NCBI GenBank assembly: GCA_964542435.1
Contig: CAZIVE010000093.1
Coordinates: 1 to 9,926 of the forward strand
Source of the DNA: CAZIVE01 sp964542435
GTDB lineage: Bacteria; Bacteroidota; Bacteroidia; Bacteroidales; Tannerellaceae
Length of the DNA: 9,926 bases
Direction of reading: 5' to 3'
Shown in pieces: positions 1-7,269 of the stretch. Under the pieces are notes generated by a model. The model saw nothing but the letters and a program-made list of their open reading frames with translations, had not been told where the DNA came from and made no database searches. A program made the translations under genes and the position numbers. Position 1 is the stretch's first letter; each line of letters starts with the position of its first letter.

Positions 1-63
1 CAAAGATAATGCAAATCGAGTGCAAAATCATCAAGCTTGCTTGAATGTTTTGCCGAGATGCAG
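1..63 (-). promoter_or_regulatory. Promoter-like element with hairpin, pointing out of the left edge
   Basis: On the minus strand, positions 8 to 1 read TATCTTTG, a perfect match to the Bacteroidetes -7 box TAnnTTTG, so transcription would run leftwards out of the window. Just upstream is a strong inverted repeat: arms 22-36 and 39-53, joined by TT, pair at 12 of 15 positions; the core TCAAGC/GCTTGA and the outer GCAAAA/TTTTGC are perfect. The word CGAG followed by TGCA occurs at 17-24 and, with one extra base, at 54-62. No convincing -33 box is seen at the usual spacing. The arrangement resembles a leader element I recall as dispersed in Prevotella genomes; that recollection is not verified here. 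Confidence 0.4.
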
Positions 64-97
64 CAGTTTCTTTGATAGCTCAGATTGTTCCCGGCAT

Positions 98-520
98 GGG
101 TGAAATGTCCTCAGCGAGGCTCCGCCAAGCTCTCTGCACTGGGTAAAACGTCTCGGCGAGTACTCGGGAAGCACTTTGTACAGGGTGAAATGTCCTCAGC
201 GAGGCTTCGCCAAGCTCTCTGCACTGGGTGAAACACCTTGGCGAGTACTCGGGAAGGTCCCTGCAAGGGTGAAAAGTCCTCGGCGAGTACTCGGGAAGCA
301 CTTTGCAACGGGTGAAATGTCCTTGGCGAGTGCTCCGAATGCACTTTGCAACGGGTGAAGACGCTCGGCGAGTACTCGGGAAGCACTTTGTACCGGGTGA
401 AAAGTCCTCGGCGAGTACTCGGGAAGCACTTTGCAACGGGTGAAGGCGCTCGGCGAGCACTCGGGAAGCTTCCTGCACGGGTGAAACAACTTTTCGGAGA
501 TCTCGCAGTGCGTTTCACCC
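98..520. repeat. Degenerate tandem array, about ten 41-43 bp units
   Basis: Each unit begins GGGTGAAA (GGGTAAAA in unit 2, GGGTGAAG in 7 and 9). Boundaries are 98-140, 141-182, 183-225, 226-266, 267-309, 310-352, 353-394, 395-437, 438-478 and 479-520. Units 2, 4, 5, 7 and 8 carry the 10-bp perfect palindrome CGAGTACTCG near the middle. Unit 10 has GAGATCTC in that place, and units 6 and 9 have one-base variants (GAGTGCTC, GAGCACTC). Units 1 and 3 are a second subtype (AGCGAGGCT.CGCC then CTCTGCACT) differing from each other at one base. Units 5 and 8 are identical over 43 bp. There are no unique spacers, so this is not CRISPR. Unit length is not a multiple of three and several frames stay open only because the unit lacks stops, so I do not call a protein. 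Function unknown. Confidence 0.9.
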
Positions 521-526
521 GGTGCA
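474..526. repeat. Imperfect inverted repeat closing the tandem array
   Basis: TGCAC-GGGTGAAAC at 474-487 pairs with GTTTCACCC-G-GTGCA at 512-526: fourteen base pairs with one bulged G. The left arm is the array's own unit boundary (end of unit 9 plus the GGGTGAAAC opening unit 10) and the right arm is its reverse complement, so the array ends in an inverted copy of its own motif. The 24-nt loop contains the GAGATCTC palindrome at 497-504. No T-run follows on either strand, so it is not an obvious intrinsic terminator. Confidence 0.7.
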
Positions 527-532
527 ATGCAC

Positions 533-562
533 GAAAATCCATGGTTGCCCAGTTGGATTTTC
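533..562 (-). terminator. Hairpin downstream of the efflux operon, possible terminator
   Basis: Read on the minus strand, GAAAATCCA pairs perfectly with TGGATTTTC (9 bp). Inside it TGG/CCA closes a GCAA (GNRA-type) tetraloop, with a 2-nt AC bulge between the stems. It lies about 70 nt past the stop of the RND permease gene. A weaker hairpin, AAAAGG/CCTTTT with an 8-nt loop (plus-strand 567-586), precedes it. Neither is followed by a proper T-tract, so termination is plausible from position rather than shown. Confidence 0.35.
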
Positions 563-632
563 TGATAAAAGGAATTTTCCCCTTTTCTGCTCTACATTTC
601 ACTCCATAACTTCTACGCTGTCTCAATCTTCG

Positions 633-3600
633 TCATTTCTGATTCCTATAAATAAAGGTCATCAGACTGGGCAGCACGACCAGAAGAAGCGGCAAGGCAA
701 CGGTGAATCCTCCGATTACTGCCACAGCCAGTGGCTGCTGCATCTGTGCGCCCATTCCCAATCCGAGCGCAAGCGGCATGAGCGCCAGGATACTCGAAAT
801 GGCTGTCATTAATTTCGGACGGATACGCAGAGCAATCGCATAATTGACCGCCTCGACGACATTGCCGCCAGCCTTGCGGTTCATATTATATTGATGAACG
901 GTAAAGATGGCGTTTTCCGCAATGATTCCGACAATCATGATGATGCCCGTATAACTGCTCACGTTGAGCGGCACGCCGGTGATCCATAAGGCGAGAAGTG
1001 AACCACAGATGCCGATAACCGATATGAACAGTACGGCAAATGAGATACGCCATTCGCGAAAGAGAAACATCAGCACACACATGACCAAAAGGGTTGCCAG
1101 ACAAAGTATCATCATCAGTTCACGGAAAGACTGTTGCTGTTCCTGATAGGCGCCGCCGAAGGTCACACTATAACCTTTGGGAAGTTTCAGGTGGTCGTTG
1201 AACTGCTTCTGAAGATCTTTCACCGTACTTCCCAAATCTCTGTTTTCGATGCGCGAAGTGAGCGTGATGACACTCTTCAGATTTTCCCTCCGCTGCTGAA
1301 TCTCGCCCGGCACGACCTTGACGGTACAGAAATAGGACAATGGTCGTGTCGTTGCATCCGGCAAGAAAATGGGTTGACGCATCATCTTCTCGGGAGAATT
1401 CTCACTGTAACTTGTAAAACGCAGCAGAATCCGACGCATCTGCTCGCCATCCTGCACCGAACCGATCTGCAAACCGCCGGTCATAGCTGCCTGCGATGGC
1501 AAAGGCTCAAGCACATTATCATTCTGGCAAAGCGGAACTCCACCGACATACGCCGACAACTGCTCCTGGAAATCTTTCAACGTGATGCCGAATTGTGACA
1601 GCCGATCGACGTTGGGCATGATCACCAGCGACGACCCGGCAGCGACCAGTCCATTGTCGATATCCACAACTCCTTTCACATTGCGCATAAGTTTCTCCGC
1701 CTGCGCGGCACTTTGCTGCAGCAGATTGTAGTTGTCACCGAAAATCTTCACCTCGATAGGCTGCGGCGTACTCATCAAGTCGCCCAGCAAATCAGCGATG
1801 CGCTGTCCGAATTCAATAGTCATCACCGGGACTTTTGCCGAGATCTTTTTTCGCAGTACACTGATCACCTCAGGTGTCGTATGCTTGCGATCTTTCTTCA
1901 GCTGTATGAGATAATCGCCGTAATTGCAGGGCGCCGTAATGAACGACATGCCCAAAGCCGTGCGCCGCGAATAGGTCTCCACATCCGGATTGGCCATGAT
2001 GATCTTCTCCATCTGCCGGCACATTCGATCGGTCTCCTCAATATCCGTTCCCGAAGGCGAGTGATAATCCAATACAATCGTACCTTCGTCAAGATCGGGC
2101 AGGAAGCCGGTCTGCATGTTGTTATAAGCCAAATATCCTCCCGACAAAAGCGTCAGAACAAACAACGCCGCTACCCAAGGCTTGCGATAAAGCCACGTCA
2201 GCCAAGCCACCTTGTTGACAGCAGCTGTCTCGATTTCCTTATCATCATGAATAGTCCTGTCCAAACTCTGTGGTCTGAGACGTTTCTTGTAACCTATCGA
2301 CAAATGCAACACAGGCAGCAGCAACCACGTTACGAGAAACGACGCCACCATGGTGATCTGCATGGTGTCAGACAGCTCTTTGAAGAAACTGCCGGCGAGT
2401 CCGCTCATCAATCTGAAGGGAAAATGGATGACGATGGTTGACAATGACGAGGCAATCATCGCGGGAAACAGATTGCTGATGGCCTGCTTTACAGCAAAGA
2501 ACTTGTCGATGGCAGGATTCTCCTCGTGTTCTCGGTAAATCTGTTCGATGATCACTATCGCATCATCGATAATCAACCCCACGGACGCCGCTATCGCGCC
2601 CAGCGACATAATGTTGATGGTAATTCCTGCCAGATAAATGAAGAGGACACTCAACGCAATCGTTACGGGAATGGTCAGAATCACTACGAGACTCGCTCGC
2701 CAGGTTCGAAGGAAGAGAATCATGACGATGATGGCGAGGAACAGTCCTTCGTAGATCGTCTTCATCACACTGTGGATGCTGTCTCCCACAAAAGCGCTCT
2801 GGTTGTAATAGGGTTTCAGCTCGTAACCGGCCGGTAGCAATGCCTGCGCCTCTTTGGCTTTCACCTCGACATCCTTCGCAAAATCCAGGAGATTAACGCC
2901 GGGCTGTTTGACCAAATCAATGAGTACGGCATCGTTGCCGTCAGCATTGATCTTGAGAAACTCCTGCTGTTCCTGCACTTCAACGCGGGCAACATCGCTG
3001 AGTTTCACCTTTCGTATTCCGTCATTGCGGATAACTGTGTTGGAAAGTTCGTCGAGTGTATTGATTCGCGTGTCGGTCAGTGAGAGATAGAGTCGATTAT
3101 ATGCCGCCACGTTCCCATTCTCCAAAACGAAGTTCGTACCGTTGAGCGCATCCTTGATCTTCGACGGCGTGATACCGAGCGCCGTCATCTTGGCTACATC
3201 GGGAATCACCACGAACTCCTTCGCCTTTCCACCGTGAACAACCACGTTGCTCACACCTTCAACCCGCGAAAAGACAGGACGCACGATTAAATTGCCCACG
3301 TCACGAAGTTCGATGCGGCTGTGCGTCTTGCTCTCCAATGTAAATCCGTAAACCGGATAAAGTGACTGGTTCGTGGCCTCGGTTGAAATGATTGTGCCAG
3401 GAGGCAGGAATCCCTTGATCTCGTTGATACGGCTCTCAAGCTGTGTCTTCAATGCATAGATATCCAGTCCCCACTTGAAATAGACATCAATATCGCTGCT
3501 GCCACGTCCCGTATAACTCTTCACAATCGTGACGCCAGGCACTTTCTTCACCGCACTCTCCAATGGTTTGGTCACAGTGATCATCATTCGGTCGATCGGT

Positions 3601-3770
3601 TGCTGACCGGCATCGGCGATCACGGTGATTCGAGGGAAGAGCACTTCGGGAAAGAGATTCGTCTGCATCTGCATATAGCAATAGATGCCGGCCAAGAGAA
3701 TGAGCAGACCGACAAACATAATCGGTTTGCTGTATATCTGATGGAAACACTTCTTCTGTATCGGATTCAT
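633..3770 (-). CDS. RND-family efflux permease (AcrB/CusA superfamily, ACR_tran)
   Basis: Inner-membrane, proton-driven subunit of a tripartite efflux pump. The 1045-residue length is normal for the family. Visible architecture is TM1 at about 15-34, a large periplasmic loop (about 35-335), a TM cluster at about 338-495, TM7 near 532-550, a second periplasmic loop (about 550-880), and a last TM cluster to 1040. TM4 carries the Asp pair in IIDDAIVIIEQ (D402, D403), matching AcrB D407/D408. In TM10, where AcrB has Lys940, this protein reads GIIAENAIF with Glu951, a position where CusA-type metal pumps also have Glu. The C-terminal LRIRPKLMTA and QQPLAVAVIGG motifs are typical. It is the last gene of an operon, 10 bp after the adaptor gene. 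Substrate (drug, metal or other) cannot be assigned because it mixes HAE-like and HME-like features. Confidence 0.93.
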   Translation of the reverse strand: MNPIQKKCFHQIYSKPIMFVGLLILLAGIYCYMQMQTNLFPEVLFPRITVIADAGQQPIDRMMITVTKPLESAVKKVPGVTIVKSYTGRGSSDIDVYFKWGLDIYALKTQLESRINEIKGFLPPGTIISTEATNQSLYPVYGFTLESKTHSRIELRDVGNLIVRPVFSRVEGVSNVVVHGGKAKEFVVIPDVAKMTALGITPSKIKDALNGTNFVLENGNVAAYNRLYLSLTDTRINTLDELSNTVIRNDGIRKVKLSDVARVEVQEQQEFLKINADGNDAVLIDLVKQPGVNLLDFAKDVEVKAKEAQALLPAGYELKPYYNQSAFVGDSIHSVMKTIYEGLFLAIIVMILFLRTWRASLVVILTIPVTIALSVLFIYLAGITINIMSLGAIAASVGLIIDDAIVIIEQIYREHEENPAIDKFFAVKQAISNLFPAMIASSLSTIVIHFPFRLMSGLAGSFFKELSDTMQITMVASFLVTWLLLPVLHLSIGYKKRLRPQSLDRTIHDDKEIETAAVNKVAWLTWLYRKPWVAALFVLTLLSGGYLAYNNMQTGFLPDLDEGTIVLDYHSPSGTDIEETDRMCRQMEKIIMANPDVETYSRRTALGMSFITAPCNYGDYLIQLKKDRKHTTPEVISVLRKKISAKVPVMTIEFGQRIADLLGDLMSTPQPIEVKIFGDNYNLLQQSAAQAEKLMRNVKGVVDIDNGLVAAGSSLVIMPNVDRLSQFGITLKDFQEQLSAYVGGVPLCQNDNVLEPLPSQAAMTGGLQIGSVQDGEQMRRILLRFTSYSENSPEKMMRQPIFLPDATTRPLSYFCTVKVVPGEIQQRRENLKSVITLTSRIENRDLGSTVKDLQKQFNDHLKLPKGYSVTFGGAYQEQQQSFRELMMILCLATLLVMCVLMFLFREWRISFAVLFISVIGICGSLLALWITGVPLNVSSYTGIIMIVGIIAENAIFTVHQYNMNRKAGGNVVEAVNYAIALRIRPKLMTAISSILALMPLALGLGMGAQMQQPLAVAVIGGFTVALPLLLVVLPSLMTFIYRNQK

Positions 3771-3780
3771 AACGGATGTT

Positions 3781-4683
3781 CTATTTTACGACCCTTACTT
3801 TGTCACCCTCCTGCAATTGATAACTGCCAGTCGTCACAATTCTATCGCTTTGAAAAAGCGTCGGCGACAACACCTCCATCTCATCTACATTACTGTTGCC
3901 AACGGTGACTGCCACCTTCTTCACACTGTTGTCACGGTTCACGACGAGAATCCAAAACGAAGTCATGTTATCATCACTTTGTATGGCCGCTTTGGGCAAT
4001 ATCTGAAGGTGTTTCCCTGTGTTGCGTATTTTCAGCATAGCCTTTGCGCGCAATCCTTCTGGCAAAAAAGATACTTTGGCATGTGCCGGCACCTGCTGTA
4101 CCTGAGCAGTCACGTCCATCGTAGCCAACGGCGTTGACAACAAAGCATCCACTGTGCGTCCATCAGGCAAAGCAATCCAGCAGGAAGTACCGGGCTGAGC
4201 GTATCGCATGTCTTCCGTTGGGACATCCACTTCGAACACCTCGCTGCCGGTATTGGCGATGGAACACAATGGAGAGCCTTCGGTGACGTATCCGCCCGAT
4301 TGTTGCTGTACTTCCGTGATGACACCCGACGTACTTGCCGTTACATTCACCACGCCCATATTTCTTCCACCCATCATATCGCCACCCAGTGCCTGACGTT
4401 CCTTGCTCTCCAGTTGATACAGTTTCTGTCCGAAATGCACAATCGTTCCCGGCTGCACATAACAAGCCGTGATAAATGAAGAGTTGGGTGCAGTGACCAC
4501 GTTCTTTCTCAGAAACGCCGTCACTGCGGTAAGCTCGATCTCACTGTCTATATGTCCATAAGAAACGGTCGTCACTGAGACATCTGTGACATGCGGCTGT
4601 TCCGTTGTATCGTCAGTCTGCACCTTTCCGCTGCAACTCATAAGAGTAAGGACTGTAAAAGCTAAGATTGTAATTCTTTTCAT
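3781..4683 (-). CDS. Periplasmic adaptor (membrane fusion) lipoprotein of the RND pump
   Basis: Links the RND permease to the outer membrane channel. A lipoprotein signal is clear: basic MKR start, hydrophobic stretch, lipobox LMSC with Cys17 as the acylated residue. The two halves of a lipoyl/barrel-sandwich domain are at about 60-94 (TAPNSSF, VQPGTIVHFGQKLYQL) and 112-143 (VTASTSGVITEV, GGYVTEGSPLCSI). A beta-barrel (about 146-215) and a membrane-proximal domain (about 225-300) follow. Only about 18 residues, rich in Gly and Met (GGDMMGGRNMG), join the two lipoyl halves, so the usual long alpha-helical hairpin is missing. At 300 residues the protein is short for the family. It starts 15 bp after the channel gene and ends 10 bp before the permease gene, with weak or no Shine-Dalgarno. 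Family and role are secure; docking geometry is uncertain. Confidence 0.9.
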   Translation of the reverse strand: MKRITILAFTVLTLMSCSGKVQTDDTTEQPHVTDVSVTTVSYGHIDSEIELTAVTAFLRKNVVTAPNSSFITACYVQPGTIVHFGQKLYQLESKERQALGGDMMGGRNMGVVNVTASTSGVITEVQQQSGGYVTEGSPLCSIANTGSEVFEVDVPTEDMRYAQPGTSCWIALPDGRTVDALLSTPLATMDVTAQVQQVPAHAKVSFLPEGLRAKAMLKIRNTGKHLQILPKAAIQSDDNMTSFWILVVNRDNSVKKVAVTVGNSNVDEMEVLSPTLFQSDRIVTTGSYQLQEGDKVRVVK

Positions 4684-4698
4684 ATCTGCTTTCTAAAG

Positions 4699-5988
4699 TT
4701 ACCAGTTATAATAGTTATATGCGTTGACGGCCAACTGGCGATTGGCCTCGACATTCATCTTCTGCTGCTGCGCTGAGATGACATTTTTCAACGTGGTTAT
4801 ATAATCGAACACCGACATCTGTCCGGCGCGTATCTCCTTCTGACTCATGTCGAGCAACCGATTGTATTCGTTCAGCTGCGTATCGAGCAGATGCAAGCGC
4901 GTATCAAAATCACGAATGGTTGACAAACATTGGTTCAGACGAATCTGGTTTTGAGTCAGCAGATTGTTTTTATAGATAGAGATAGAAGAGAGCGCGGCTT
5001 CGGTCTCGCGACGTTTGATCTTCTTCAAGCTTCCGTCTGAAAGCAGCATGGTGAAGGTCAAGCCGGCACTGAAGCCGAAGTTCTTGTACATCGTGTCGTA
5101 ATGTGTTGTCTGCATTCCGGAATTGAGGAAGAGACTCAACTGCGGTTTGTATCTCGTCTCAAACACACGTTGCGTTGCAAGGGCATTGATGCTGTCAAGA
5201 TCGTATTTCGTCAGGAACTGTGAATAACCACTTTCTGTTGTCTTGTCAAGCTGGATCTTCTCCAACGCTACCGTTTCCGTATCACGAATACAGCACAAAG
5301 CATTGAGCTCCATCAGATGGTTATAATACGATTGTGCACATGCAGTCTTCGTCTCATCGTTCACATTCTGTTCGATACGAATCATCTGGATGTCCGATTG
5401 CTTTGCCTGCCCTGCATAGGCCAGCTTAGTGATAAAATCCGCCTGTGTCGAAAGGAGCTGTGAGACGCTGTCAGCATAATCCGCCTGTCTTTTGTCAAGC
5501 AGACAGAGAATATATTGATCGACGACATTCCGCTCGATGTCATGGCGGTTCAGCTTGATGTTGTTTTTAAGAATATCCTGCTGGACGTTGAGCTGCTTCT
5601 CTGCATCTTTATATACATTGCTGCCGAGGAGCGGCTTCTGCCACGTCACACCATATTGCAGACTTCCATTGCTCGCTCCGAGATCGTAGCCGTAATAATC
5701 GGTGGCTGATTGCGCATTCCACTTGAACGATGTCGTCCCGTTATCCTTTGATAAGATCGGGACAAACAGATAGTTGCCCGAGAGTAACGTTTGGGCGTGA
5801 GTATAAACATTCTTCAGATATTGCCTTTCATTATCCAAAATAGCCGTTTGGTTATGCTCATCCATCATGAGCGGGCTGCTCTGAAAAGCCTTCTCGAGAT
5901 AGAAATCGAGCGAACGTCCTCCCGTTTGAGCTTCTGACAGGGTACAAATCACTAAAAACACGACAAAAAGAATAGAATGTCTTCTCAT
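4699..5988 (-). CDS. TolC-like outer membrane efflux protein (OEP family)
   Basis: Predicted outer membrane channel of the tripartite pump. An SPI signal peptide is visible (MRRHSILFVVFLVICTLSEA, likely cut before Gln21). The mature part, about 409 residues, has the two-fold pattern of long amphipathic helices and strands of the OEP family. Helical stretches rich in Gln, Leu and Asn lie at about 120-235 and 320-425, including the late segment LNEYNRLLDMSQKEIRAGQ and IRAGQMSVFDYITTLKNVI, typical of the C-terminal OEP repeat. It is the first gene of the operon, preceded by AGGAAA a few bases before the ATG and by a -7 box about 20 bp upstream, which supports this start. The last residues are NYYNW. 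Sequence alone gives family and role, not substrate. Confidence 0.88.
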   Translation of the reverse strand: MRRHSILFVVFLVICTLSEAQTGGRSLDFYLEKAFQSSPLMMDEHNQTAILDNERQYLKNVYTHAQTLLSGNYLFVPILSKDNGTTSFKWNAQSATDYYGYDLGASNGSLQYGVTWQKPLLGSNVYKDAEKQLNVQQDILKNNIKLNRHDIERNVVDQYILCLLDKRQADYADSVSQLLSTQADFITKLAYAGQAKQSDIQMIRIEQNVNDETKTACAQSYYNHLMELNALCCIRDTETVALEKIQLDKTTESGYSQFLTKYDLDSINALATQRVFETRYKPQLSLFLNSGMQTTHYDTMYKNFGFSAGLTFTMLLSDGSLKKIKRRETEAALSSISIYKNNLLTQNQIRLNQCLSTIRDFDTRLHLLDTQLNEYNRLLDMSQKEIRAGQMSVFDYITTLKNVISAQQQKMNVEANRQLAVNAYNYYNW

Positions 5989-6007
5989 ACTTTCCTGTTT
6001 TTTGGCG

Positions 6008-6015
6008 CAAAACTA
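6008..6015 (-). promoter_or_regulatory. Promoter -7 box of the efflux operon
   Basis: The minus strand reads TAGTTTTG, a perfect TAnnTTTG match, about 20 bp before the TolC-like start codon, implying a leader of roughly 10-15 nt. A clear TTTG -33 partner is not seen at the expected distance, so the call rests on the -7 box and its position. No operator-like dyad is evident in the divergent region 5989-6198, and no regulator gene adjoins the operon in this window. Confidence 0.6.
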
Positions 6016-6160
6016 AAGTATGATTTAGAAGAAATTTTGAATTTAAGAATAACATATCAGCATATCCCGGACATTCAACCATTCAGCGACCGATACAATT
6101 CATCCGTCTCCCAAATTCAAGTTATTAAACGAAAGATAATGTGAAGAAAAGGATTTTATT

Positions 6161-6168
6161 TACCTTTG
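6161..6168 (+). promoter_or_regulatory. Promoter -7 box of the DUF3575/DUF3868 pair
   Basis: TACCTTTG matches TAnnTTTG exactly and lies 30 bp before the ATG at 6199. The upstream -33 region holds only a weak TGTG at 6140-6143 (17-nt spacer). This promoter faces away from the efflux operon promoter; the two -7 boxes are about 145 bp apart. Confidence 0.6.
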
Positions 6169-6198
6169 CACAAAGTACGATAACCAACGACGACACTT

Positions 6199-6759
6199 AT
6201 GTTTAGACGAACCCTTTTTCTTCTGACTTTTCTGATATCTGCCATCACAGCAGTTCATGCTCAGCACATCGCACTGAAGAACAACATTCTTGTAGATGCT
6301 ATGACTGCGCCCAATCTCTCTGTGGAAGCTACTATCGCACGCCATTTCTCCATTGACATCTCCGGCGAATACTGCGGATGGGATTTCAATGACACCAAAT
6401 CGCTCAAGCATTGGACTGCCCGCCCGGAATTCCGCTATTGGCTCAACAAGAGTATGGATGGATGGTTTGCCGGACTTCACGGTATCTATTCCGATATAAA
6501 CTACAGCGGACTGGACATGCTCTATGGTATGAAGAAAGGTTATGCCTACGACGGTTATAATTATGGCGGCGGACTCACACTGGGTTATCAGTTTTATCTC
6601 TCACCTCATTGGAATCTTGAACTTTCAGCCGGTGCAGGATATCTTCACTTCGATTACGATAAACATTATGTCGGTACAGGTGGTCTCGTCGGTCACTATA
6701 AAAGAGATTACTACGGTCCAACCTGCGCTGCCATCAGTTTCTGTTATATCATCAATTAA
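6199..6759 (+). CDS. DUF3575 family protein, predicted outer-membrane beta-barrel
   Basis: A 186-residue exported protein with an SPI signal peptide (about 1-21, ending AVHA before Gln22). The mature part looks like a small beta-barrel of alternating aromatic and small residues. Family-typical stretches are LKNNILVDAMTAPNLSVE (25-42), GEYCGWDFND, KHWTARPEFRYWL (70-82), GWFAGLHGIYSDINY and GGGLTLGYQFYLSPHWNLE near 130-148. Its length is usual for DUF3575 (PF12099). In Bacteroidales such genes commonly sit with DUF3868 genes at the head of Mfa/Fim-like fimbrial loci, and a DUF3868 gene follows here after 12 bp. Molecular role is unknown; a surface or fimbria-associated role is inferred from context. 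The start is supported by the -7 box 30 bp upstream; there is no Shine-Dalgarno, which is normal in this phylum. Confidence 0.85.
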   Translation: MFRRTLFLLTFLISAITAVHAQHIALKNNILVDAMTAPNLSVEATIARHFSIDISGEYCGWDFNDTKSLKHWTARPEFRYWLNKSMDGWFAGLHGIYSDINYSGLDMLYGMKKGYAYDGYNYGGGLTLGYQFYLSPHWNLELSAGAGYLHFDYDKHYVGTGGLVGHYKRDYYGPTCAAISFCYIIN

Positions 6760-6771
6760 TCACATTGAATC

Positions 6772-7269
6772 ATGAAAAGAATTATCATTCTCTTACTCGC
6801 TATCACTCCATTCCTCGCATCTGCACAAGTCCAAATAAGAACTTTTCAAGGGAAGGTTACAGTCCATGTCAACGAAGCAAAGATTAAAGCGGATAACTCC
6901 GGTCTGGTAGATCTGGAGTTCACGCTTTGCAACCTCGACGTTCGCAGTCGTCAGAGACTGGTGCTCACTCCTATTCTCTTCAACGGGAAAGATTCGTTGC
7001 GTCTTGCCCCGATCATGGTGAATGGCGACATGCGTCAACACCAATACTGGCGCAACATCCGTCTGCATGGAAAAGATGCTGAAGAAGCTGAGGCATTCAC
7101 CGTCCTTCGCAATGAGGGTGACAAAATCATTACGGTTCCCTATCTTGCAACCGCTCCTGCAAAGCCTTGGCTCAGAAGAGCAGGAATGGTATTGGAAGGT
7201 AAATACATCACCGATACCGGCCGCTGCGAGCTGTACGTTACGGACAAACTCACCAACAGCATTTTCTAA
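6772..7269 (+). CDS. DUF3868 family exported protein, lacking the usual C-terminal OmpA part
   Basis: A 165-residue protein with an SPI signal peptide (MKRIIILLLAITPFLASA, likely cut before Gln19). The rest resembles the DUF3868 N-terminal domain (PF12984): a strand-rich segment with VDLEFTLCNLDVRSRQRLVLTPIL near 45-68, LRLAPIMVNGDMR, YWRNIRLHG, and VPYLATAPAKPWLRRAGMVLE near 121-141 ending in a Cys-containing tail. As I know the family, members usually continue after this Cys region into an OmpA-like C-terminal domain; here the protein stops instead. It lies 12 bp after the DUF3575 gene, almost certainly co-transcribed. Its stop codon overlaps that of the converging ORF6N gene, and no fimbrillin gene follows. 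Family assignment is moderately confident; function is unknown. Confidence 0.72.
   Translation: MKRIIILLLAITPFLASAQVQIRTFQGKVTVHVNEAKIKADNSGLVDLEFTLCNLDVRSRQRLVLTPILFNGKDSLRLAPIMVNGDMRQHQYWRNIRLHGKDAEEAEAFTVLRNEGDKIITVPYLATAPAKPWLRRAGMVLEGKYITDTGRCELYVTDKLTNSIF

Noticed and set aside
98..520. CRISPR array
   Set aside because: Units are contiguous with no unique spacers, divergence is spread along the whole unit, and no cas genes are present.
80..626. Long open frames on the minus strand across the repeat array, in all three frames, with repetitive peptides
   Set aside because: The same unit is read in rotating frames because 41-43 bp is not a steady multiple of three. The frames are open only because the unit lacks stops on that strand. 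There is no start context, domain or promoter.
1713..2441. Plus-strand open frame of 242 codons opposite the RND permease gene
   Set aside because: It is antisense to a well-recognised conserved gene; its translation shows no domain, signal or promoter. The same holds for other plus-strand frames within 633-5988 and 8664-9239.
5858..6082. Small minus-strand frame overlapping the start of the TolC-like gene
   Set aside because: It crosses the operon promoter and the signal-peptide region in another frame, and has no family resemblance.
5989..6198. Operator or riboswitch in the divergent promoter region
   Set aside because: Apart from the two -7 boxes I found no clear dyad, aptamer-like fold or terminator-like structure.
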